A DNA stretch of 64,000 nucleotides from assembly GCF_041432775.1 (NCBI RefSeq), contig NZ_JAPWAG010000001.1, positions 62,001 to 126,000 of the forward strand, in the 5' to 3' direction. Origin of the DNA: Pauljensenia sp902373545 (GTDB lineage: Bacteria > Actinomycetota > Actinomycetes > Actinomycetales > Actinomycetaceae). This document shows, piece by piece, positions 33,932-40,405 of this stretch. The position numbers were made by a program, and so were the translations under genes. Every line of letters begins with the position of its first letter. The first letter of the stretch is position 1. Under the pieces are notes generated by a model. The model did no database searches. It was not told the origin of the DNA and saw nothing but the letters and a program-made list of their open reading frames with translations.

Positions 33932-34675
33932 ATGACAACGGACCATCCGACACAGCGCCAGACGAGACACCCGATTCGCGAGGTCGTCGTCCTGGGCCTC
34001 GCCTGCCTGTCTTACTCGATCCTGTCCTTCCTGGCGCGCGCCAGCGAAACGGTTGCCATCGGCCACGCGCATGACGTTGTGACTGTCGAGCGCAGCCTCG
34101 GCTTCCACTTCGAGCCGTCCGTCAATGCGTGGCTGGCCACCCATCCGACGCTCGCGTCACTGGCCTCCATGCAGTACGCGGCAACTTTCCTGCTGTTTAC
34201 CGGCCTCGCCCTGCTCGCGCTGTGGATCAAATCGCCCCAGTACTACGCGCGGGCGCGCTGGACGCTCGTCATCATGACGGCTGGTGCGCTCGTTACCTAC
34301 TGGACGTACCCACTCGCTCCCCCGCGCCTCGTCCCAGGCCTCGGCATCACCGACGCCGTCGCACAGCACACCTCCGCCTATTCCCAGCTGTTTGGAACCC
34401 TCGCCAACCCCTACGGAGCCATGCCCTCCATGCATACGGGATGGTCGGTGTGGGTCGCCGTCATGCTCGGAACGTACGTCTGGCGCTCATGGTGGGCGCG
34501 TCTCACACTAGCCCTCCATCCAACTCTGACCATCGTGACAATTGTCGCAACAGGTAACCATTATGTGGTTGATGCCATTGCTGGAATCACGTATTTCCTG
34601 GTGGCATGGCTCTCTGTCACACTTATTCGTCGGACATTACTGAAAAACGTGCGAAGCACCGGCGAGACGTCCTAG
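33932..34675 (+). CDS. PAP2-superfamily membrane phosphatase/transferase
   Basis: 247 aa with about six membrane segments. The C-terminal half carries the acid-phosphatase-like signature: PSMHTGWSVW (about residues 164-173) and GNHYVVDAIAG (about 209-219), as in PAP2 and Aur1/IPC-synthase-like proteins. It probably acts on a lipid phosphate at the outer membrane face. Divergent from rbpA, with the palindrome at 33867-33880 between them. Confidence 0.8.
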   Translation: MTTDHPTQRQTRHPIREVVVLGLACLSYSILSFLARASETVAIGHAHDVVTVERSLGFHFEPSVNAWLATHPTLASLASMQYAATFLLFTGLALLALWIKSPQYYARARWTLVIMTAGALVTYWTYPLAPPRLVPGLGITDAVAQHTSAYSQLFGTLANPYGAMPSMHTGWSVWVAVMLGTYVWRSWWARLTLALHPTLTIVTIVATGNHYVVDAIAGITYFLVAWLSVTLIRRTLLKNVRSTGETS

Positions 34676-34695
34676 GAGTGGCGGGAAATGCGCGA

Positions 34696-34701
34696 TAGGG
34701 T
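34696..34701 (+). promoter_or_regulatory. -10 box of the Hsp70-like gene, leaderless type
   Basis: TAGGGT, 7 bases before ATG 34709; it supports that start over ATG 34688. Confidence 0.45.
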
Positions 34702-34708
34702 TGGTGCT

Positions 34709-36223
34709 ATGAGACTTGGAGTAGATTTTGGCACCACCACAACCGCGATCGCTATTGTTGATCGGGGGAACTATCCAATCGTCTCCTTCGTCAACAATCG
34801 AGAGGACACCGTCGACTTCATTCCGTCGGTCCTCGCCCTGGACGGCGACCGCCTGATCTACGGCTTTGACGCCGAGGACGCGGCACGTGAGGGCGCTCCC
34901 CACCTGCGCTCCTTCAAGCGGCTGTTGTCGGATCCTTCGGTGACCGACACGTCCACGCTGCGCCTGGGAAACCACAGCATCTCCGTACTCGACGCTCTGA
35001 CCGGCTTCCTGACCTACGTCGCCCACCAGCTGCGCACGAACTCCTCCGTGGCTTCCCTCCCCGCTTCCGAAAAGCTCGAGGCCCTCGTCGGCATTCCCGC
35101 GCACGCGTGGTCCGCACAGCGATTCCTGACCCTGGAGGCCTTCCGCCGCGCGGGCTGGGATGTCCTGGCGATGGTCAACGAGCCCTCTGCCGCAGGTTTT
35201 GAGTACACGCACCGCCACGCGGGCACCCTGAACTCCAAGCGCACGGCGATCCTCGTCTACGACCTGGGCGGCGGCACGTTCGATGCATCGATCGTCTCCG
35301 CGACGGGCACGCTGCACGAGGTCCTGGGTTCGCGCGGCCTGAACCTGGTCGGCGGCGACGACTTCGACGTGATCCTTGCGACCCGCCTCGCGGCGGCGGC
35401 TGGCACCGACTCTGGTCTGCTCGGCGACGAGGCCTGGGAGCGCCTCATCGAGGACGCTCGCAGCGCTAAGGAGGCGCTGACTCCCTCCACGAAGTTCATC
35501 ACCGTGCCCGTCGACGGCGAGCCCACGACGATCACCGTTGCCGAGTTCTACGAGGACGCAACGGCTCTCGTCAACGCCACCATGGACGCCATGGAGCCCC
35601 TGCTCGTGCCGGGCGCTTCCGGCGTCGGACAGCTCGGCGGCGATATCGCGGGCCTGTACGTCGTGGGTGGCGGCTCGCAGCTTCCCCTCGTCGCCCGTAT
35701 TCTGCGCGCCCGCTTCGGCCGACGCGTGCACCGCTCGCCCCATACGGCTGCCTCGACCGCGATTGGCCTGGCCATCGGAGCTGACCCGGAGGCCGCGTAC
35801 ACGGTGCGCGAGCAGCTCTCGCGCGGCGTCGGCGTTTTCCGTGAGCGCGATGCCGGTTCGTTCATCTCCTTCGACACGCTGCTCGAGCCCAACACCGAGC
35901 TGGCTCCGGGTGAGACCCTGACGATCAAGCGCTGCTACCGCGCCGCCCACAACATCGGCTACTTCCGTTTCGTCGAGTACTCGTCCTTCGATGAGTCCTG
36001 GGTTCCTCGCGGCGACCTGCAGCCCTACGGTGAGATCATCTTCCCCTTCGACCAGAACCTGCGCCGCAGCGACGTCGACCTGGCGTCTGTGCCGGTCGTG
36101 CGTACGGAAGAGGGTCCGCTCATCGAGGAGTCCTACATCGTTGACGAGAACGGCATGGTCACCGTCGAGATCACTGACCTGGACACCGCGTACAGGATCC
36201 GCCGTCCGCTCGGCCGCAAGTAA
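34709..36223 (+). CDS. Hsp70-like ATPase domain protein
   Basis: 504 aa. The actin-like ATPase is complete: LGVDFGTTTTAIAI (residues 3-16), VNEPSAAGFEY, ILVYDLGGGTFDASIVS and VVGGGSQLPLV. The C-terminal ~120 residues are beta-rich and short compared with DnaK (about 620 aa), lacking an evident helical lid and any GGFP/EEVD-type tail. No grpE or dnaJ neighbours. Possibly a dedicated chaperone or regulatory ATPase; the client is unknown. A 19-bp terminator follows. Confidence 0.82.
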   Translation: MRLGVDFGTTTTAIAIVDRGNYPIVSFVNNREDTVDFIPSVLALDGDRLIYGFDAEDAAREGAPHLRSFKRLLSDPSVTDTSTLRLGNHSISVLDALTGFLTYVAHQLRTNSSVASLPASEKLEALVGIPAHAWSAQRFLTLEAFRRAGWDVLAMVNEPSAAGFEYTHRHAGTLNSKRTAILVYDLGGGTFDASIVSATGTLHEVLGSRGLNLVGGDDFDVILATRLAAAAGTDSGLLGDEAWERLIEDARSAKEALTPSTKFITVPVDGEPTTITVAEFYEDATALVNATMDAMEPLLVPGASGVGQLGGDIAGLYVVGGGSQLPLVARILRARFGRRVHRSPHTAASTAIGLAIGADPEAAYTVREQLSRGVGVFRERDAGSFISFDTLLEPNTELAPGETLTIKRCYRAAHNIGYFRFVEYSSFDESWVPRGDLQPYGEIIFPFDQNLRRSDVDLASVPVVRTEEGPLIEESYIVDENGMVTVEITDLDTAYRIRRPLGRK

Positions 36224-36250
36224 GGGACCTCTCCCCCACCTTGATGACGA

Positions 36251-36291
36251 TAAGGCTGTGGGCCAGGCGTAGCGCCTGGCCCACAGCCTTA
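36251..36291. terminator. strong hairpin terminator
   Basis: Perfect 19-bp stem (36251-36269 with 36273-36291) around TAG, just after the Hsp70-like gene. Confidence 0.85.
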
Positions 36292-36384
36292 GGTGCTTTC
36301 GGGGTGAGCGATGTCCTGATCACTCACGGAATCGCTGGCGCCAAACATCGCGAGAAGCCTGATGAGACCCGTCGCTGATAGCAT

Positions 36385-36412
36385 CATGCCCGAGCCGTGC
36401 GGCTCGGGCATG
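36385..36412. terminator. hairpin terminator of the minus-strand MerR operon
   Basis: CATGCCCGAGCC (36385-36396) pairs with GGCTCGGGCATG (36401-36412), loop GTGC. It lies 14 bases downstream of the MerR gene ending at 36426. Confidence 0.8.
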
Positions 36413-36425
36413 AGTGGCGTAGGTT

Positions 36426-36980
36426 TTAGGAGGCGGTGCGCTTGACGTGGCGACGAACAGCCAGATCGTCGACGTAGGAGCGATCATCGGGACGCTCGAG
36501 CGGCAGCTCGGCGAGGGAACACTCAACTTCGCGCCACACGCGGCCCACGGCGATGCCGAAGACGCCCTGACCGCCCTGTAGAAGATCGATGACCTCATCG
36601 GTGGAGGTGCACTCGTAGACGGAGGCCCCGTCGCTCATGAGGGTGATCGACGCCAGGTCATCCACTCCCCTGTTTTGCAGCGAGCCGACGGCCACGCGCA
36701 CCTGCTGGAGGGACACGCCCGCGTCGAGCAGCTTCTTGACGACCTTGAGGACCAGAATGTCCCGGAAGGAGTACAGGCGCTGGGAGCCCGATCCGCGCGC
36801 GGCGCGGATCGACGGCTGCAAAAGCCCCGTGCGCGCCCAGTAATCGAGCTGGCGATACGTAATGCCAGCGGCGCTACACGCGATAGGTCCGCGATAGCCG
36901 ACCTCGTCTGTTTCGATGCCCTCAAGCGGGTCGCCGAAAAGCATGCCTTGCCGAGATGCGGCGTTGGCTTCTGCGCTCAC
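36426..36980 (-). CDS. MerR-family regulator (Rv1830-like)
   Basis: 184 aa. MerR winged helix in the middle (GPIACSAAGITYRQLDYWARTGLLQPS, about 30-56), then a coiled-coil region and a C-terminal ~70-residue domain containing YECTSTDEVIDLLQGGQGVFGIAVGRVW. Its position beside ftsR-like merR and garA matches the second MerR gene of the mycobacterial garA cluster. The start is GTG with AAGGAG upstream. A promoter at 37022-37050 gives it independent transcription. Confidence 0.85.
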   Translation of the reverse strand: MSAEANAASRQGMLFGDPLEGIETDEVGYRGPIACSAAGITYRQLDYWARTGLLQPSIRAARGSGSQRLYSFRDILVLKVVKKLLDAGVSLQQVRVAVGSLQNRGVDDLASITLMSDGASVYECTSTDEVIDLLQGGQGVFGIAVGRVWREVECSLAELPLERPDDRSYVDDLAVRRHVKRTAS

Positions 36981-37021
36981 TGTGGGGCTCCTTGACGATT
37001 GTGTGGGATGAAAACAGGACT

Positions 37022-37050
37022 ACGTTAGAGCACTAATGCCAGGTGGTCAA
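37022..37050 (-). promoter_or_regulatory. promoter of the 36426-36980 merR gene
   Basis: On the minus strand TTGACC (37045-37050) and TAACGT (37022-37027) are separated by exactly 17 bases. Confidence 0.5.
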
Positions 37051-37069
37051 CGACCGCCCCGGCGCGTCC

Positions 37070-37094
37070 AACCCTCAGGTTGAAGATGAGGGTT
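37070..37094. promoter_or_regulatory. dyad that may be a MerR operator
   Basis: AACCCTCA (37070-37077) and TGAGGGTT (37087-37094) flank 9 bases, overlapping the stop of the upstream merR gene and lying upstream of the promoter at 37022-37050. It could be an operator for either MerR protein or a weak terminator hairpin. Confidence 0.35.
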
Positions 37095-37860
37095 AGACTC
37101 CCTCGTCGGACAGTGCCGAAATGGCCACCGTCAGCAGGTCTCGATGCAGCTCGGCGAACAGTTCGCCCAGCTCGACCGCGCGTGCGCGCGCCCTCTCACG
37201 GTCCGCGCCACGGCCTCGTCCCCTCTGGGAGGACACCGTCTGATCAATGATATCCGCGCTGCGTTCTGCGCCCTGACGTACCGCGCGCAGGACGCGCACG
37301 TCGACGCCTGCGCACTCCAAGCGCGCGATGGCAGACACCGCCTGCACGCAGCGCGCCGGGAAGTATCCCGCCATGTCCGGCGTGATGAGGCCCAAGCGGG
37401 AGTAGCGTTCGAGCGCGTCGTTGTCCACGCCCGTCAGGTCGGCCAGATCGGAAGCGGGAATCGCCCGGCGACCACCCAGAGACACGGTCTGCCCCTCGGA
37501 GGACACCATCTGGGCGACACGGCGGCGCGAGGGCGTGTGCCCCGCGTCGAGGGCATCCAGCTGCGAGCGAATCACACTTAGCGGCGTGAAAGAATCACGC
37601 TGCTCCGCCAGGACGTAGCGCAGGCGCGCCACGTCCGCCGCGGAATACTTGCGGTAGCCCGCCCCCGTGCGCGCGGGGTTCACGAGCCCCTCGCTCTCCA
37701 GGTAGCGGATCTTCGACAGGGAAATCGCCGGGAACTCTTCCTTCAGTTCCTCAACGACGCGCCCAATCGACAGCTCGGGGCAGTGATCGGCGTCGTGAGG
37801 CCACGACGTCGCGCCCGATTGCGGGCGCGCGTCGCGGATACGAGCAGCCGATCCCGTCAC
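37093..37860 (-). CDS. MerR-family regulator (FtsR / Rv1828-like)
   Basis: 255 aa. Begins with a short linker, then a MerR HTH (LSIGRVVEELKEEFPAISLSKIRYLESEGLVNP, about 30-62). A second winged-helix-like segment follows (AIPASDLADLTGVDNDALERYSRLGLITPD), as in FtsR, which in Corynebacterium controls ftsZ. An Arg/Gly stretch QRGRGRGADRERARAR near residue 212 is encoded partly by the repeated 17-base word at 37207-37223. It follows garA by one base, as in mycobacteria. Confidence 0.88.
   Translation of the reverse strand: MTGSAARIRDARPQSGATSWPHDADHCPELSIGRVVEELKEEFPAISLSKIRYLESEGLVNPARTGAGYRKYSAADVARLRYVLAEQRDSFTPLSVIRSQLDALDAGHTPSRRRVAQMVSSEGQTVSLGGRRAIPASDLADLTGVDNDALERYSRLGLITPDMAGYFPARCVQAVSAIARLECAGVDVRVLRAVRQGAERSADIIDQTVSSQRGRGRGADRERARARAVELGELFAELHRDLLTVAISALSDEGV
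37207..37223 (+). repeat. repeated word inside the FtsR-like gene
   Basis: Exact GCCACGGCCTCGTCCCC; on the coding (minus) strand it encodes an RGRGR stretch. Confidence 0.6.
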
Positions 37861-37861
37861 G

Positions 37862-38296
37862 TCAGGCCTGCTTGGTCGACGGCTGGTAGGTCAGGCGGTA
37901 CTTGCCGATCTGAACCTCATCGCCCGCGCGCAGCTGGACGGAGTCGACGCGCTCACGGTTGACGTACGTGCCGTTGAGCGAACCGGAGTCGCGCACGATG
38001 TGGCCACCGTTTGCGGCGATGAACTGGCAGTGCTTACGCGAGACGGTGACGTCGTCCAGGAAAATGTCGGCCCTGGGCGAGCGACCCGCGTTGGTCACCT
38101 CGGGATCCAGGAGGAAACGAGCTCCGGTGTTGGGGCCGCGCTGAACGATCAGCAGGGCCGAGCCAGCGGGCAGAGCCTCGACAGCCTCACGGTCGCGAGC
38201 AGACAGGGCAACCGGAGCCTCCTCAACGTCATCCGTGAAAGGCATCACGCCGAAAACGGACGTTGCTGTGGGGTCGAAAGGCTGGTTGTCAGACAT
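37862..38296 (-). CDS. garA: FHA-domain regulator GarA/OdhI-like
   Basis: 144 aa. The C-terminal FHA domain (about 55-140) is textbook: NAGRSPRADIFLDDVTVSRKHC and GSLNGTYVNRERVDSVQLR. GarA inhibits 2-oxoglutarate dehydrogenase and controls glutamate metabolism until phosphorylated at an N-terminal ETTS motif. Here the motif reads TATSVF (residues 10-15): the second Thr (Thr12) remains and the first is Ala. ATG 38296 is used. Confidence 0.92.
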   Translation of the reverse strand: MSDNQPFDPTATSVFGVMPFTDDVEEAPVALSARDREAVEALPAGSALLIVQRGPNTGARFLLDPEVTNAGRSPRADIFLDDVTVSRKHCQFIAANGGHIVRDSGSLNGTYVNRERVDSVQLRAGDEVQIGKYRLTYQPSTKQA

Positions 38297-38387
38297 AGTG
38301 CGCTCCAAAAGATCTCATAACGGGACTGTCATATAAGTGTAAACGTTCACCATGCCGCAGGCGCGGGCACGGCGACCTCCCACTTCA

Positions 38388-38393
38388 TTATAA
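38388..38393 (-). promoter_or_regulatory. consensus -10 upstream of garA
   Basis: Perfect TATAAT on the minus strand, 92 bases before garA. It stands out in GC-rich DNA. A second possible pair lies closer, TTTACA near 38340 and TATGAG near 38318. Confidence 0.5.
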
Positions 38394-38404
38394 GTCCCGG
38401 TCGT

Positions 38405-39220
38405 TTATTCGTAGGTCGCGTATTGTGCGGGACGCGGGGTGGCGAGGGAGTTGATAGTCACGTCGTCCGTCTGGCTGATCGTGACGGTGGCTCCCTTGGC
38501 ACGCATCTGTGAGGCCGAGCCGGCCTGAATTTCCAGAGCCGTGGAGATGGTCTGGGAGTCGCCGATGACGGTCCACGTGTAGGGCGCCGAGATGGGGATG
38601 CCGTCAACCACGATCGCTCCGGCCTGGCCCGTGAACGCCGAGCGGGTCGTGAGCCGCACGCCGTTCAAGTCGATGGCTTCGGCCCCGGCGTTGCGCAGCT
38701 CCCCCAGCGTCATCACGAACTGGGTGGGGCTCAGGTTCGAGCCCGGATCCACGACCGTCACGCTCACCCCGGGGCCGTGAACCGCGACCGTGCCGGCGGC
38801 GATCTGCGCTTGCAGGGCGGCCTTGGCCGAGGCCTGCTCGCGCGCGTCGGCCTCGCTGGCGGCGCTTTGCAGGTTAGCCAGTTCCTCGGAGAGCTCGCCG
38901 CGCCGGCCCCTCAGGTTCTGTTCCTGGGTTCCCAGCTCGTCGAGCAGGGTCACGAGGTCCTGTTCGGAGAGCCCTTCGAGAGGATCGGAGCGCTGGGCGC
39001 GCACCTGCGTGGCCAGGGCGAATCCCAGGATCATGAAGATGATGAGAATAACGACGTGCAGGCCACGGGGAAGCGCGAAGAAAGCTCCCCGGGCGCGCGC
39101 CCAGAGCCGAGGCCCGCTGTGCGCCTCGCGGTGAGCGGCCCGTGTGGGTGCGCCCTGACCGGCACGCTTGGTCGGCTCAGCCTCTGTTGCTGCGCCCGTA
39201 GGGGGTGTCTGATCGCTCAT
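38405..39220 (-). CDS. DUF881 membrane protein
   Basis: 271 aa. Ala/Thr-rich cytoplasmic N-terminus, one membrane helix (LHVVILIIFMILGFALATQV, about 54-73), coiled coil (about 80-135), then the DUF881 fold (GPGVSVTVVDPG, LRNAGAEAIDLNGVRLT, IVVDGIPISAPYTWTVIGD). One of two DUF881 copies flanking sbp; this trio sits next to garA across actinobacteria. Role unknown, possibly envelope or division related. Confidence 0.88.
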   Translation of the reverse strand: MSDQTPPTGAATEAEPTKRAGQGAPTRAAHREAHSGPRLWARARGAFFALPRGLHVVILIIFMILGFALATQVRAQRSDPLEGLSEQDLVTLLDELGTQEQNLRGRRGELSEELANLQSAASEADAREQASAKAALQAQIAAGTVAVHGPGVSVTVVDPGSNLSPTQFVMTLGELRNAGAEAIDLNGVRLTTRSAFTGQAGAIVVDGIPISAPYTWTVIGDSQTISTALEIQAGSASQMRAKGATVTISQTDDVTINSLATPRPAQYATYE

Positions 39221-39221
39221 G

Positions 39222-39554
39222 TCAGGCCTTCAGCAGCAGTCGACGGATGGATGCTGTGTTGGAGAAGATGCGGATTCCCAGGACCACGACGACGGCGGTC
39301 GTCATGGCCGAGCCCACGCCCAGCTGCGAGCCGAGGAAGACGAGCAGGCAGGCGACGACCACGTTCCAGAAGAAAGAGGTCACGAAGACACGGTCGGCGA
39401 ACTTGCCTTCGAGCCAGGCGCGCCCGGCGCCAAAGAGCGCGTCGAGCCCGGCGACGACGGCGACGGGTAGGAAGGGGGCCAGCCACGCGGGAACGGTCGG
39501 GTCGAGCAGGACCCCCAGGACGATTCCGATGATCAGGCCGATAACGGCAATCAC
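39222..39554 (-). CDS. sbp: small basic membrane protein (DUF1290, Sbp)
   Basis: 110 aa with three to four membrane segments; opens MIAVIGLIIGIVLGVLLDPTVP and contains GLDALFGAGRAWLEGKFADRVFVTSF, typical of the small-basic-protein family. GTG 39554 overlaps the upstream DUF881 stop (GTGA). Found between two DUF881 genes in Gram-positives, associated with division-gene regions. Confidence 0.9.
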   Translation of the reverse strand: MIAVIGLIIGIVLGVLLDPTVPAWLAPFLPVAVVAGLDALFGAGRAWLEGKFADRVFVTSFFWNVVVACLLVFLGSQLGVGSAMTTAVVVVLGIRIFSNTASIRRLLLKA

Positions 39555-40405
39555 GACGTGCCTCCTTCGTTCGTGGCAGTGATGGCAGTGGCGTATTGGG
39601 AGCTGGTTGGGGCCAGGGCGTCCATCGACAGGGAGGGCGCGACCTTCGTGGAGACGGTCATGCCGGTCATCGACTGTGCGGCGGAGAGGTAGTCGCCCGT
39701 GTTGCCACGCACGAGCGCGACGGACAGGGCGTTCGAGTCCCCAATCGCGCTGACAACGTAGGGCGAGGACACGGGCGTGATGTTGACCAGGATGACCGTG
39801 CCCGCGGTGCGCACGAAGGTGGCGGGGCCGATGCGCTGGCCGTTAATTGAGATCGCCTCGGCGCCAGCCCCCCACAGCGCGTTGACAACCATGGCCAGGT
39901 CCTGGTCGCGCACGGCGCCGCTGCCCTTGCCAGGGGTGGCGCGGTCCGTCAGGGTGACGGTAATCCCTGGCCCGGACACAGGGACGGTCGCACTGGCCAA
40001 CGCCAGCGCGTGGTCAGTGTCGGTCACGGTGTCCGAGCGCGAGTATAGGTCGATCGCACGGCCCAGGGATTGGACCTCCTCGTCCAGACTGGCCACCTGC
40101 TCCGAGCGCTGCGCCGCCTGGTGCTTGAGATCGGCTTTGACGTCCCCGGCCGGTGTGCGCAGGGACGCGGTGGCCACGATGGAGCCAAAACCCAGCGCGA
40201 CGGCCACGACGAAGACCCCGAGGCGGCCGATGAACCTGTTGGGGGTGGGTCCGTGTTCGGCGCGGTAGTGCACGTAGCCCGCGTCGAGGGGGTTGGCCAG
40301 GAGGGACGTCAGGAGCGACATCGAGGCGGCGGGGTCCACGAACGAGGCCTGGGTGGCCTCGGGCGTGTCCCCCGCCCCGCGCGGGGCCTGCCCACGAGGC
40401 GTCAC
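39551..40405 (-). CDS. DUF881 membrane protein
   Basis: 284 aa. Cytoplasmic N-terminus, a membrane helix (LGVFVVAVALGFGSIVATAS, about 64-83), coiled coil (about 90-115) and DUF881 domain (GPGITVTLTDRATPG, LWGAGAEAISINGQRIG, VILVNITPVSSPYVVSAIGD). GTG 40405 overlaps the pepN stop (GTGA) with GGAAG upstream; ATG about 29 codons later is the alternative. Confidence 0.86.
   Translation of the reverse strand: MTPRGQAPRGAGDTPEATQASFVDPAASMSLLTSLLANPLDAGYVHYRAEHGPTPNRFIGRLGVFVVAVALGFGSIVATASLRTPAGDVKADLKHQAAQRSEQVASLDEEVQSLGRAIDLYSRSDTVTDTDHALALASATVPVSGPGITVTLTDRATPGKGSGAVRDQDLAMVVNALWGAGAEAISINGQRIGPATFVRTAGTVILVNITPVSSPYVVSAIGDSNALSVALVRGNTGDYLSAAQSMTGMTVSTKVAPSLSMDALAPTSSQYATAITATNEGGTS

Noticed and set aside
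33770..34144. N-terminal extension of RbpA over the PAP2 gene
   Set aside because: The GGAGG site before 33769 and the family length point to the shorter protein.
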